Part shown: positions 55,154-63,563 of the stretch, piece after piece | Position numbering within the stretch: the stretch's first letter is position 1 | Layout: each line of letters opens with the position of its first letter | From: Lachnospiraceae bacterium UBA1748 | GTDB lineage: Bacteria; Bacillota; Clostridia; Lachnospirales; Lachnospiraceae | NCBI GenBank assembly: GCA_002314855.1 | Contig: DCHQ01000016.1 | Span: 17,238 to 81,237, forward strand | Reading direction: 5' to 3' | Length of the DNA: 64,000 nt | Translations under genes and position numbers: made by a program | Notes under the pieces: model-generated | Seen by the model: only the letters and a program-made list of their open reading frames with translations | Told to the model about the DNA's origin: nothing | Databases searched by the model: none

Positions 55154-56872
55154 TTAATCTATACAAGCGTCAAATGAAATAGTTACCTTAAATAAATCGC
55201 CGTCAGTTACTATCTGAATTTCACCATTCATAAGCTCTGTAAGACTCTTGGCTACTGTAAGTCCAAGGCCATTACCTTCAGTGCTTCTTGAGATATCTCC
55301 CTGGTAGAACCTTTCCATGAACAGGCTTCCGTCAGCATCAAGCTGCTCCTTGGATGTATTTCTGAAAACAAACACCACCTTGTTACCCACTAATTCAAGA
55401 TCCACATACGCTCTTGTATTTTCCATAGAATATTTACGAATATTAACAAGTAAATTATCAAAGATTCTAAAAAGTGATTTACTATCTGCCATAATAGTTG
55501 CAGAGCTTTCAGGAGTTCTTACTACAAGTGAAATATTCTGCTCATCCATCTTCTCCTGATATTCGCCAACTACCTGCTCTAAAATAAGCTTGGCATCACA
55601 TGGCATCATCTCGAGCTCTACATTACCAGTGGCCGCCTTTGATGCTTCTATAAGATCAATGATAAGTTTTTTTAATCGTACTGACTGTCTGTCTAAAACT
55701 TCAAGATATTCTCTGGCAGTATCATTGTCGAATTCTTCTTTTCCAAGAAGATCAACATAGTTAATGATTGAAGTAAGCGGAGTCTTTATATCGTGAGATA
55801 CATTGGTTATAAGCTCTGTCTTAAAGCGCTCACTTTTCATTCTTTCTTCTACTGCAAGATTAATGCTGTCTCTTATTGCATTAATACTTTCTGCCTGCTT
55901 TCTAAAGTTACCAAAGAAAATGCTTGATTTAACATGAACGTCCATATCTCCCTGGGCCAGCTTACTGCATGCATCTGAAAGCAATTTAGTCTGATAAGAA
56001 ACATATACAACTATTGGAGCTATGATAAATATGTCCGCTAAAAGAAACAGTATAAATAATTCTTCAAAATCAAACATTGCTCCAAGAATACCAGTGAAGA
56101 AGGCACCTACAAAAGTAAACAGCAAAAGAGATACTGTTGTTTTTGGAACAAATGCAAGTTTTCTAATAATACGAGCAGTAAACTTAACAATTGTAATGAA
56201 CCAGTATGCCATATTAACAAGTAATAATATGCATAATATAGCCATAGCTACAATAGCTAAGTATTTAACTTTATATGCAAGAACTAACCACGAATTAAGC
56301 TGTATAAAAAGGTTAGTGCTGGTAAGAGCATTACTTTCTGTAGGTCTGTCTACATACGAAACAACATACTTATAAACTACTTCTTCGCCTGGCTCCGGCT
56401 CATACCACACATCATGGCTTAAATACGCCCCTTCAAAAATTGTATTCATACCATAATTGAAATATGTGCCCCCATCAATCCTCGCTGAAAATATATTACA
56501 TTTATGAATATTAAATTTCTCATCGAAATTGTTATAAACATAAATATCTAAATTTTCCAAATCTTCATCAGTAAGATCAGGACTAAATGACTCTACAACG
56601 CCATATTTCAAATTAGGTGATGCTTCTTCTCCTATCAGATACTCATCCGCATCGGCGAGTATCATTACAGCATATCTGTTTGCAATTATTTGACTCTCAT
56701 CTCTCCATGCCTGATCAATTGTTTTATCATATATTCCAAATGTATCAATCGTATCAAGGAAGATCGCAAGTGCTGTCATCAAAGCAACAAGCACGAAAAA
56801 TGCGATAAACATGAATATCTTAAAGCCAATGCCTTTCTTTCTAGTTTTCTTTTCAGTATTATTATCAGCCAT
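55154..56872 (-). CDS. Membrane sensor histidine kinase
   Basis: A 572-residue sensor. The first membrane helix is at about 19-39, an extracellular domain of about 160 residues follows, then three or four more membrane helices (about 203-228, 247-266, 272-292) and a HAMP-like linker. His360 is the phospho-acceptor (NVSHDIKTPLTSI). The HATPase shows NLLVNIRKYS (N-box) and GNGLGLTVAKS (G2). The sensed signal is unknown. Its partner OmpR-type regulator is encoded 33 bp upstream. Confidence 0.92.
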   Translation of the reverse strand: MADNNTEKKTRKKGIGFKIFMFIAFFVLVALMTALAIFLDTIDTFGIYDKTIDQAWRDESQIIANRYAVMILADADEYLIGEEASPNLKYGVVESFSPDLTDEDLENLDIYVYNNFDEKFNIHKCNIFSARIDGGTYFNYGMNTIFEGAYLSHDVWYEPEPGEEVVYKYVVSYVDRPTESNALTSTNLFIQLNSWLVLAYKVKYLAIVAMAILCILLLVNMAYWFITIVKFTARIIRKLAFVPKTTVSLLLFTFVGAFFTGILGAMFDFEELFILFLLADIFIIAPIVVYVSYQTKLLSDACSKLAQGDMDVHVKSSIFFGNFRKQAESINAIRDSINLAVEERMKSERFKTELITNVSHDIKTPLTSIINYVDLLGKEEFDNDTAREYLEVLDRQSVRLKKLIIDLIEASKAATGNVELEMMPCDAKLILEQVVGEYQEKMDEQNISLVVRTPESSATIMADSKSLFRIFDNLLVNIRKYSMENTRAYVDLELVGNKVVFVFRNTSKEQLDADGSLFMERFYQGDISRSTEGNGLGLTVAKSLTELMNGEIQIVTDGDLFKVTISFDACID

Positions 56873-56905
56873 TCTTTTCCGCCAAACCTTTCTGTCTATT
56901 CCTTA

Positions 56906-57610
56906 TTAGTTAATGTCAAACTTGTATCCCCGGCCCCATACAACCTTAAGATATCTTGGGTTAGCCGAATCTATTTCTATTTTTTCTCTTATATGTCTAA
57001 TGTGTACTGCTACTGTACTCTCGTTACCAAGAGATACATCATCCCACACTTTGTTATATATTTCTGATGGAGAGAATACCTGGCCAGGATTTTCCATCAT
57101 CAGCTTCAGAATATCATATTCTGTTTTGGTTAGAGATAAATGCTCACCATCTAAAAATGCTTCCTTGGACTTATCATTAAGAGTAATTGGTCCGCCTGTG
57201 ATTGTCGTATCCTCGTCTTCACTTTCTAGTCCTTCACAGTTACCAAGCACCATATATCGTCTTAGCTGAGACTTAACTCTTGCCATAAGTTCTATTGGAT
57301 TAAATGGTTTTGTCACATAATCATCTGCGCCAATTGTAAGACCTAGTATTTTGTCTGTATCCTCACCTTTTGCAGTCAAAAATATTACGGGCACATTGCT
57401 GCTTTTTCTAAGCTCTGTGATTGTCTTCATTCCATCCATAACAGGCATCATATAATCAAGTAGAACAAGATGGATATTATTATCTTTCATGGCATTCAAA
57501 GCTTCTTTTCCATTGTAGGCTTTGATTGTGTTATAGCCTTCACTGGTAAGGTAAATCTCAAGAGCTGAAACTATGTCCTTGTCATCGTCACATACTAATA
57601 TGTTATACAT
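56906..57610 (-). CDS. OmpR-family response regulator
   Basis: A 234-residue regulator. The receiver has Asp8-Asp10, phospho-acceptor Asp52 (LLDYMMP), and Lys in YVTKPFNP. The C-terminal winged helix (about 140-234) ends VVWGRGYKF. It pairs with the sensor kinase encoded just downstream. GAGGAG precedes the ATG. Two 7-bp direct repeats with an 11-bp period lie upstream and may be its own binding site. Confidence 0.94.
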   Translation of the reverse strand: MYNILVCDDDKDIVSALEIYLTSEGYNTIKAYNGKEALNAMKDNNIHLVLLDYMMPVMDGMKTITELRKSSNVPVIFLTAKGEDTDKILGLTIGADDYVTKPFNPIELMARVKSQLRRYMVLGNCEGLESEDEDTTITGGPITLNDKSKEAFLDGEHLSLTKTEYDILKLMMENPGQVFSPSEIYNKVWDDVSLGNESTVAVHIRHIREKIEIDSANPRYLKVVWGRGYKFDIN

Positions 57611-57699
57611 TTTTCTCCTCTTTTCTAGTAACGCTACTTTGTTGTGATCACATTAACAATAATACTCGTAAAAGTTTTAAAAACCTAGGAGGTAAATTA

Positions 57700-57717
57700 T
57701 TAAGATTTTATTAAGAT
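57700..57717. promoter_or_regulatory. Direct repeat, candidate response-regulator site
   Basis: TTAAGAT occurs twice with an 11-bp period (57700-57706, 57711-57717), the spacing used by OmpR/PhoB-type regulators. A TATTAT (57664-57659, minus strand) lies about 35 bp downstream, so the repeats would sit just upstream of the -35. Confidence 0.5.
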
Positions 57718-57720
57718 TCC

Positions 57721-57747
57721 ATAATAAAAGCCGATCGACTGATCGGC
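57721..57747 (-). terminator. Terminator of the 259-residue lipoprotein gene
   Basis: A perfect 7-bp stem GCCGATC/GATCGGC with a GACT loop, extended by A-T pairs, then TTTTATTAT on the minus strand. Confidence 0.88.
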
Positions 57748-57754
57748 CTTTAAT

Positions 57755-58534
57755 TTATTCACAACTTATCTCATAGGTGGCTATCGCTCCATCATTAGTG
57801 GATGCATTCAGGCCGTCCATATAATAAAACCTGCAATTATCTTTAGTATAATTACCATGGTCTCTAGCTGAATTAAATACTGCCACGCCATAATTATCAT
57901 AATCAGCGCTTCCAAGACATGCTAGACCCGTATATATACATATATCAGCAAAATTCTGATCGCTAGCGCCATTCTTCATGGCTATATAAACCTTGGTACC
58001 TTTGTTATCTCCTGAAAAAGAAATACTTATACCAGTAACATTGCCATCTTTGTATATATGATATTTATCCTTAACATCATCATCTGGCTGAATAAGGAAA
58101 TTAACAGCACTTAGATTAGAAGCCACCGATGATATGAGATTGTCTTTATTTTTAGAAGAACTACTTTCTGCAGCGTTATTATCCGAAACAGCATTCATAC
58201 TTTCCGAACCCGGAACTACTGATGCATAATTATCAGATACTGTACCTTCTATAGATATTCCTTCTATGGCTTCATCTTGAACAACGGTTTCATAAGGAAG
58301 ATACAATGAAGGATCAACTAAAGGTGATTCATATTCACCTATAACATTGCCCGAAAGCGACATGCCTCTATCACCAAGACAGTCATCGCATATATATCTC
58401 GTAGTTCCTAAAATATCATATTCACCACATTGCTTACTTTCACCGCAGTATGAACATGTCTGTTCACCGCATCCAGTAAGAAGCATTACGTATATTAATG
58501 ATAAGAGAAAAATATATAAATAATTCTTTTTCAT
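57755..58534 (-). CDS. Lipoprotein with N-terminal Cys cluster, unknown function
   Basis: A 259-residue lipoprotein. The lipobox is LLTGC (Cys22). Right after it is a zinc-ribbon-like Cys cluster (CSYCGE...CGEYD...CDDC), which is unusual outside the cell. A low-complexity Ser/Asn/Val linker (residues about 90-135) leads to a C-terminal domain of about 110 residues with no motif I can place. The Shine-Dalgarno is weak. The gene is a single unit with its own terminator. Confidence 0.7.
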   Translation of the reverse strand: MKKNYLYIFLLSLIYVMLLTGCGEQTCSYCGESKQCGEYDILGTTRYICDDCLGDRGMSLSGNVIGEYESPLVDPSLYLPYETVVQDEAIEGISIEGTVSDNYASVVPGSESMNAVSDNNAAESSSSKNKDNLISSVASNLSAVNFLIQPDDDVKDKYHIYKDGNVTGISISFSGDNKGTKVYIAMKNGASDQNFADICIYTGLACLGSADYDNYGVAVFNSARDHGNYTKDNCRFYYMDGLNASTNDGAIATYEISCE

Positions 58535-58555
58535 TACAGAGCTCTTTTCTTATTA

Positions 58556-58593
58556 TGCTTAATTAATCGCTTAATTAATTGCTTTATTGATTA
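58556..58593. repeat. AT-rich repeats upstream of the lipoprotein gene
   Basis: On the minus strand ATTAATTAAGC occurs twice in a row with a 12-bp period, then a looser copy. This may be a regulator site, or simple AT-rich drift. Confidence 0.35.
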
Positions 58594-58636
58594 CTTGATT
58601 ATCATTTTACACTAACTTTTAACACATTAATAGTAA

Positions 58637-58666
58637 CAAAAAAGCTTCGGTACAAACCGAAGCTTT
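58637..58666 (-). terminator. Terminator of tRNA-Arg (ACG)
   Basis: A perfect 11-bp stem AAAGCTTCGGT/ACCGAAGCTTT with an ACAA loop, then TTTTTTG on the minus strand. Confidence 0.92.
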
Positions 58667-58672
58667 TAGAGA

Positions 58673-58746
58673 TGTGCGTGACAGGATTCGAACCCACGAC
58701 CTTCTGGTCCGTAGCCAGACGCTCTATCCAGCTGAGCTACACGCAC
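58673..58746 (-). tRNA. tRNA-Arg (ACG)
   Basis: A 74-nt cloverleaf with acceptor arms GTGCGTG and CACGCAC, D-arm AGCTCAGCTGG, anticodon loop CTACGGA giving ACG (A34 becomes inosine), and T-arm GGTTCGAATCC. It is a single-gene transcript. Confidence 0.96.
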
Positions 58747-58775
58747 ATATGCGAACGTTATTACGTCCGCTAATT

Positions 58776-58804
58776 AAGATAACACAAGGCTAACTAAATG
58801 TCAA
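58776..58804 (-). promoter_or_regulatory. Promoter of tRNA-Arg (ACG)
   Basis: On the minus strand: -35 TTGACA (58804-58799), 17-bp spacer, -10 TATCTT (58781-58776). Confidence 0.8.
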
Positions 58805-58809
58805 ACATT

Positions 58810-60891
58810 TTATAAGTACCATATTTCCATATCCATAAAAGTAAGCTTAACCAGGTATGTATACTCATCTTCCTGATAGAACTCAAGCTGACATTTTGAA
58901 TCAAGGAATTCATATCCTTCCATTTCTGTAATATCACATTCAAGAACATCATCATTTATATCATCTTCATCAAATGTGAAATTAATAATATCCATTCCAG
59001 TCATACCAATAATCGAACCTTGACCATCGGCACTTATAATCATATGCACATATACATATTCATCATATTCGTCTGAATAGAATGGAAGAAGGAATGTCTC
59101 TCCATCTGCATCGTACATACAGAATCCGCCAAAACCAAATACATTATTATCTGTATAGTAATCATTGCCATCAATATAATCAGCAAATGTGCACTTGGTA
59201 TAATTAGCCTCATCAGCTTCGCCGTAACCATTCTCAGGATACTCGCCTTCAAATACGCAGTTAGTAAAAGTTACATTAGGAGCAGTAAGAACCTCATATG
59301 TTTCCATATCTCCGATCGTACAGTTCTGGAATCGCACAAAATACTGACTTGGCTGAATATATCCCATTCCATCTGAACCAGTTAATGTACAGCCATCAAA
59401 TGTCACCTCACCAGTTAACTCTAATAAATTAAATGGACCAAATGAGCAGTCACGGATAGTCGAATCCTCAACATATATATCACCTGAATTATATGACTCA
59501 ATACCATAAACACCGCAACCGTAAAGATCGGCGCCCCATGTACTAAAATCTGTGGTCGAATCAAGCTCAATAACAGGGCCAGAGCAATCACCTCTGTCTG
59601 TATGACCGAGTGTAACATGTGATACACCAACTGCTTCACAGTTATTAAATTTGAAAACTGCTGCATATCTTGGGTCAGTAACAATTTCAACTTTACTATT
59701 ATCGAAAGCTAAAGAAATAATCTCTAAATCACTACAGTTTTGAATAACAACCTGATAACCATCATATACTTCTTCAAGCTGTACATAATCATGACATGCA
59801 TTATATCCATCAACATCAAGTGTATCGATAAACTCTGTTAAATTATAATAGCCATCTGAAATTATAACGTAAGCGCCTGGCTCAATTGACTCAAGGATCT
59901 CACCTACTGTATCTATTTCACCATCTATAGTAACGGATGTAATACCATCAGATGAACCTCCTGCTGCAGAAGGAAGGCTGTCATCAAAACTACACTTGCT
60001 ATCAAACGAAACACCAGTCTCATCAGAATCAAGCTCTCCAAAATTGACATATGATGATTCTACAGCACCAAATGTACAGCCCTTGAATGAAACATTATTT
60101 TTCGAACTGAATGTTACAAATCCATCGTCACATGTATTATCCTCAAAAGTACATTTACTAAATGTAACATCACTTGAATAAATACTAAGCATTGTATAGC
60201 CTGTAGAACCAGTCATATCACATGACTTAAAGCTAACATCACTTGATTCACTAATATCAATAAGTCCATAACTACAATCACGAAGTGTACTATCTGTTAC
60301 TGCAATACCACTTGTTCTATAAGAAGTAACAGCATATGTACCACAGCCATATAAATCCATTCCATCAAGTGAGATGTTCTCACAGTCATCAAATTCAAGA
60401 ACATCACCAGCACAGCTACCCTGCTCCACAGTATGTCCTACAGTCATGTTGCTGATACTTATATCCTTACACTCCTCAAATCTAATGACATCGGCGTACC
60501 TAGGCTCAACCTGAAGCTCAACCTTCTTGCCTTCCTGTCCCTGAATTGTAAGACCTTCAATATCCTGAATTACAAGTTCAACACCGTCATTACATTCCAT
60601 AATCTGAACATAGTCATGCTTCTTGTTAAACTTCTTGCCATCATCGCCATAAAGATCTTCAAGCTCAGGAGTGAAATTATAAGTACCTTTCTTAAAAACA
60701 ATATTTGCACCAGGCTCAATAGCCTCAATAAAGTCCTCAAGTGATGATACTTCTATGGCATCATCTGCCGCCTCTGTTACTTCTTTGTCTTTTCCAAGGC
60801 TTCCCATCTCGCATCCTGAAAGCAACATTGAAGCTGCCATAGTAGATGCAAGACCCAGCATTATGGTTCTTTTAAATTTTCTAGTTCTCAT
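58810..60891 (-). CDS. Beta-helix lipoprotein with two homologous halves
   Basis: A 693-residue lipoprotein. The lipobox is LLSGC. Residues about 40-300 and 320-560 are two copies of the same right-handed beta-helix module. Each holds IEPGA(N/Y), HDYVQ, VVIQ, (E/D)PRYA, GHT...G.C.G, DLYGCG and ST(L/I)RDCS in the same order. Each copy has parallel-beta-helix repeats ending in Cys (for example FKSCDMTGS, FDGCTLTGS). The last 130 residues are different and acidic (SDEYDEYVYVH). Such folds are often found in polysaccharide lyases or adhesins; no catalytic site is clear. ATG at 60891 has AAAGGG upstream; the TTG five codons earlier overlaps it. Confidence 0.8.
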   Translation of the reverse strand: MRTRKFKRTIMLGLASTMAASMLLSGCEMGSLGKDKEVTEAADDAIEVSSLEDFIEAIEPGANIVFKKGTYNFTPELEDLYGDDGKKFNKKHDYVQIMECNDGVELVIQDIEGLTIQGQEGKKVELQVEPRYADVIRFEECKDISISNMTVGHTVEQGSCAGDVLEFDDCENISLDGMDLYGCGTYAVTSYRTSGIAVTDSTLRDCSYGLIDISESSDVSFKSCDMTGSTGYTMLSIYSSDVTFSKCTFEDNTCDDGFVTFSSKNNVSFKGCTFGAVESSYVNFGELDSDETGVSFDSKCSFDDSLPSAAGGSSDGITSVTIDGEIDTVGEILESIEPGAYVIISDGYYNLTEFIDTLDVDGYNACHDYVQLEEVYDGYQVVIQNCSDLEIISLAFDNSKVEIVTDPRYAAVFKFNNCEAVGVSHVTLGHTDRGDCSGPVIELDSTTDFSTWGADLYGCGVYGIESYNSGDIYVEDSTIRDCSFGPFNLLELTGEVTFDGCTLTGSDGMGYIQPSQYFVRFQNCTIGDMETYEVLTAPNVTFTNCVFEGEYPENGYGEADEANYTKCTFADYIDGNDYYTDNNVFGFGGFCMYDADGETFLLPFYSDEYDEYVYVHMIISADGQGSIIGMTGMDIINFTFDEDDINDDVLECDITEMEGYEFLDSKCQLEFYQEDEYTYLVKLTFMDMEIWYL

Positions 60892-60933
60892 AAATTTCCC
60901 TTTCAAATATATATCTTCTAGATTCCCAAAAAA

Positions 60934-62742
60934 CTAATTAAACGAATCAACTAAATCCTGAAGTTCCATAAAACGAAGCATCTTATAATCGAGTTGCTCT
61001 TCAAGTTCCTGCTTCTCGGCTGATAGCGTAGCCAGCTTTGGATAATCAGTGGCACTTGCTACCATTTCATCATCAATCTCATGAATACGTTTTTCTATCT
61101 TGTCGATATCCTCTTCGATAGTATCATATTCTTTCTGATCCTTGTAGGAAAGTTTTTTCTGCTCCCTTGGTTTCTTCCAGTCTTCCTTTGACGATGAATC
61201 CTTCTTTCCATCAGACGAAGCAGTGACCTTCACGCCAACCTTTGCTTCTTCAGTACTGGCAAACCCGCGAAGATAATAGTCCTCATATCCACCTTCGCTT
61301 CTAGCAATAATACCACCAGGTTCAAATGAAAATATTCTTGTTACTACTCTATCCAAAAAATATCTGTCATGGCTAACTGTAATAACTATTCCCTGGAAAG
61401 TATCAAGATAATCCTCTAAAACTCTTAGCGTCTGAATATCAAGATCATTGGTAGGCTCGTCAAGAATAAGTACATTGGGAGAAGTCATAAGCACCTGCAA
61501 TAAGTATAATCTTCTCTTTTCGCCACCTGATAGCTTGGAGACTGGCGTATACTGCATATTACCATCAAATAAAAATGTTTCGCACATCTTAGACGCAGTA
61601 ACTTTGCCATCTTTCGTCTCAACATATTCACCCTTATCCTTCACTATATCAATGACTCTTCCGTCACTACGAAGTTCTTCATTTTCCTGGCCGAAGTATC
61701 CTATCTTAACTGTTTGACCTATTTCAACAGTTCCTGTGTCGGGAGCAATCTGTCCTATTATTGTTTTAAGTAAGGTTGATTTACCACATCCGTTAGGTCC
61801 TATGATGCCAACACGGTCAACCTTACCAAATATATATGTGAAATCCTGAAATAAAACTCTTTCACCATATCGCTTGGACAGGCCATTACATTCAATGGTT
61901 TTACCTCCAAGTCTTGAAGCGAGCGACTGCATTTCAACATTTCTGTCTTCTATTATTTTCTCTCTATCACGAAGTGCTTCGAATCTTTGTATATGAGCTT
62001 TTTGTTTTGTGCTTCTAGCTCTCGCTCCACGCTGTATCCATGCAAGATCTTTACGATAAAGAGTTGCCATCTTTCGCTCTGCTGCCCTGGCATAATCAAG
62101 GCGCTGCTCTCTAAGCTCTAGGTAGCCGGAGTAATTTGTTTCATACTTATATACACCAGCTTTATCAATCTCTAAAATCCTGTTGGTAACCTGGTCAAGG
62201 AAGTACCTGTCATGAGTAACTAAAAGAAGTGCACCTGAATAATTATTCAAATACTCCTGAAGGTACTCAATCATAGCATGATCAAGATGGTTTGTAGGCT
62301 CATCAAGAATAAGCAAATCAGCCGGTGTTAGAAGCGTCGCAACAAGAGCTGCTCTTTTCTTCTGTCCTCCTGAAAGGATATCAGGTTTACTATCTGGGTT
62401 GTCGATTCCGAATCTAAGAAGCATTGACTTAGCTTCACCTGTTACATCCCAGTGCTCTGCTTTACCAGATATTTTAGCTACAACATTTTCTATAATTGAT
62501 TTTTCATTGTCAAAATCAGGGTTCTGAAGAAGATAAGCAATACGAAGGCTTCCACCACGAATAACCTTTCCATCATCAGGTTCAAGCGTTCCTGCAATAA
62601 TAGAAAGCATTGTAGATTTACCAGTACCATTAACGCCTATTACACCAATACGATCTGTATCATCAATGCCAACAGTGGCATCATGAAGAAGTTCTCTGTT
62701 TTCAAAGCTTTTATATACATGTTCAAGATTAAGCAGATTCAT
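60934..62742 (-). CDS. ABC-F ATPase (Uup type)
   Basis: A 602-residue soluble protein with two ABC domains. Walker A sites are GVNGTGKST and GPNGCGKST, signatures LSGGQKKR and LSGGEKRR, and both Walker B sites end in ILDEPTN. The interdomain linker is short, and the end (about 520-602) is a coiled coil after KLSYKDQKEYDTIEE, which is the Uup C-terminal domain. ABC-F proteins act on the ribosome, and Uup also affects DNA branch structures. No transmembrane partner is nearby. GGAG precedes the ATG. Confidence 0.92.
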   Translation of the reverse strand: MNLLNLEHVYKSFENRELLHDATVGIDDTDRIGVIGVNGTGKSTMLSIIAGTLEPDDGKVIRGGSLRIAYLLQNPDFDNEKSIIENVVAKISGKAEHWDVTGEAKSMLLRFGIDNPDSKPDILSGGQKKRAALVATLLTPADLLILDEPTNHLDHAMIEYLQEYLNNYSGALLLVTHDRYFLDQVTNRILEIDKAGVYKYETNYSGYLELREQRLDYARAAERKMATLYRKDLAWIQRGARARSTKQKAHIQRFEALRDREKIIEDRNVEMQSLASRLGGKTIECNGLSKRYGERVLFQDFTYIFGKVDRVGIIGPNGCGKSTLLKTIIGQIAPDTGTVEIGQTVKIGYFGQENEELRSDGRVIDIVKDKGEYVETKDGKVTASKMCETFLFDGNMQYTPVSKLSGGEKRRLYLLQVLMTSPNVLILDEPTNDLDIQTLRVLEDYLDTFQGIVITVSHDRYFLDRVVTRIFSFEPGGIIARSEGGYEDYYLRGFASTEEAKVGVKVTASSDGKKDSSSKEDWKKPREQKKLSYKDQKEYDTIEEDIDKIEKRIHEIDDEMVASATDYPKLATLSAEKQELEEQLDYKMLRFMELQDLVDSFN

Positions 62743-62805
62743 GATTTCTCCATAATAATAAAAATAACGACATTAATTATAATACACTAAGCCCAATATA
62801 AAAGA

Positions 62806-62825
62806 AAAGTACGCTTCGCGAACTT
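62806..62825 (-). terminator. Possible terminator of the OhrR-like operon
   Basis: A short stem (AAAGTACGC with GCGAACTTT, one mismatch, TTC loop), then TTCTTTT on the minus strand. Confidence 0.5.
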
Positions 62826-62832
62826 TATCCTA

Positions 62833-63270
62833 CTATTCTTCAAACTGTCCCAGCAGTTTCTTTATGATTGTATATAACTTAACAGCTTCATCTTCATCCA
62901 GACTAATGCAGTTTCCTATTTTGGCAGGAATATCCAGCGCCTTCTCGCGTAAAGCTATTCCCTCATCAGTTATTCTTACCACAAGAAATCTTTCATCACT
63001 TTTTGAACGTTCCCTTGTAACAAGTCCCTTTTTCTCAAGATTTTTCAAAAGAGGTGTCAGTGTACCTGAATCCAAAAATAATTTTTTACCAAGTTCCTTA
63101 ACACTCATTTCCTTATGCTCCCACATAACCATCATTACTATATACTGTGTATAGGTTAGGTCTATCTCATTTAAAAATGGGGTATATCTTCTGACAATTT
63201 CCTTGGATACTGCATAAAGTGGAAAACACAACTGATTGTCAAGTTTTAATGCATCATATTTATCACTCAT
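62833..63270 (-). CDS. OhrR/MarR-family redox regulator
   Basis: A 145-residue winged-helix repressor. With ATG at 63270 the reactive Cys falls at residue 15 in LDNQLCFPLYA, exactly the OhrR peroxide-sensing position, so this start is preferred over 63318. The DNA-binding part is SVKELGKKLFLDSGTLTPLL with the wing SDERFLVVRIT. It overlaps the TSCPD gene and is cotranscribed with a glutathione peroxidase gene, so it probably senses organic peroxide and controls this operon. Confidence 0.9.
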   Translation of the reverse strand: MSDKYDALKLDNQLCFPLYAVSKEIVRRYTPFLNEIDLTYTQYIVMMVMWEHKEMSVKELGKKLFLDSGTLTPLLKNLEKKGLVTRERSKSDERFLVVRITDEGIALREKALDIPAKIGNCISLDEDEAVKLYTIIKKLLGQFEE

Positions 63271-63562
63271 CATCTTCCTCTTCCAGTGGTGACTTATAAT
63301 TTGGATCTTTAGAAGCAATCAGTCCCGCACGAACCGCCTTGGCCAGCTGTGCTGAGCAGGATGTTCCTCTTCTTCCACATACTATTGGTGAAAGTTTCTC
63401 TTCTATCTGATCCACGGTCCATCCATCTAATAATAAAGGAATTGTCTTAAGATTTCCATCACAACCGCCCATAAAAGCGATATTATGTACTATTTCTCCA
63501 TCCAAATCCAGACTGATCAGTTTAGAACAGGTACCTTCTGTAATATAATCAAAATGAAACAT
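63263..63562 (-). CDS. TSCPD-domain protein (TIGR03905-like)
   Basis: A 99-residue protein with the TSCPD motif (RRGTSCSAQLAKAV) and conserved Cys in EGTCSK, GGCDGN and IVCGRRG. The domain also occurs at the end of some class II ribonucleotide reductases; as a separate small protein its role is unknown, perhaps metal or nucleotide binding. AAAGGAG precedes the ATG, which begins 1 nt after the stop of the peroxidase gene, and its end overlaps the ohrR start by 8 nt. Confidence 0.88.
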   Translation of the reverse strand: MFHFDYITEGTCSKLISLDLDGEIVHNIAFMGGCDGNLKTIPLLLDGWTVDQIEEKLSPIVCGRRGTSCSAQLAKAVRAGLIASKDPNYKSPLEEEDDE

Positions 63563-63563
63563 C

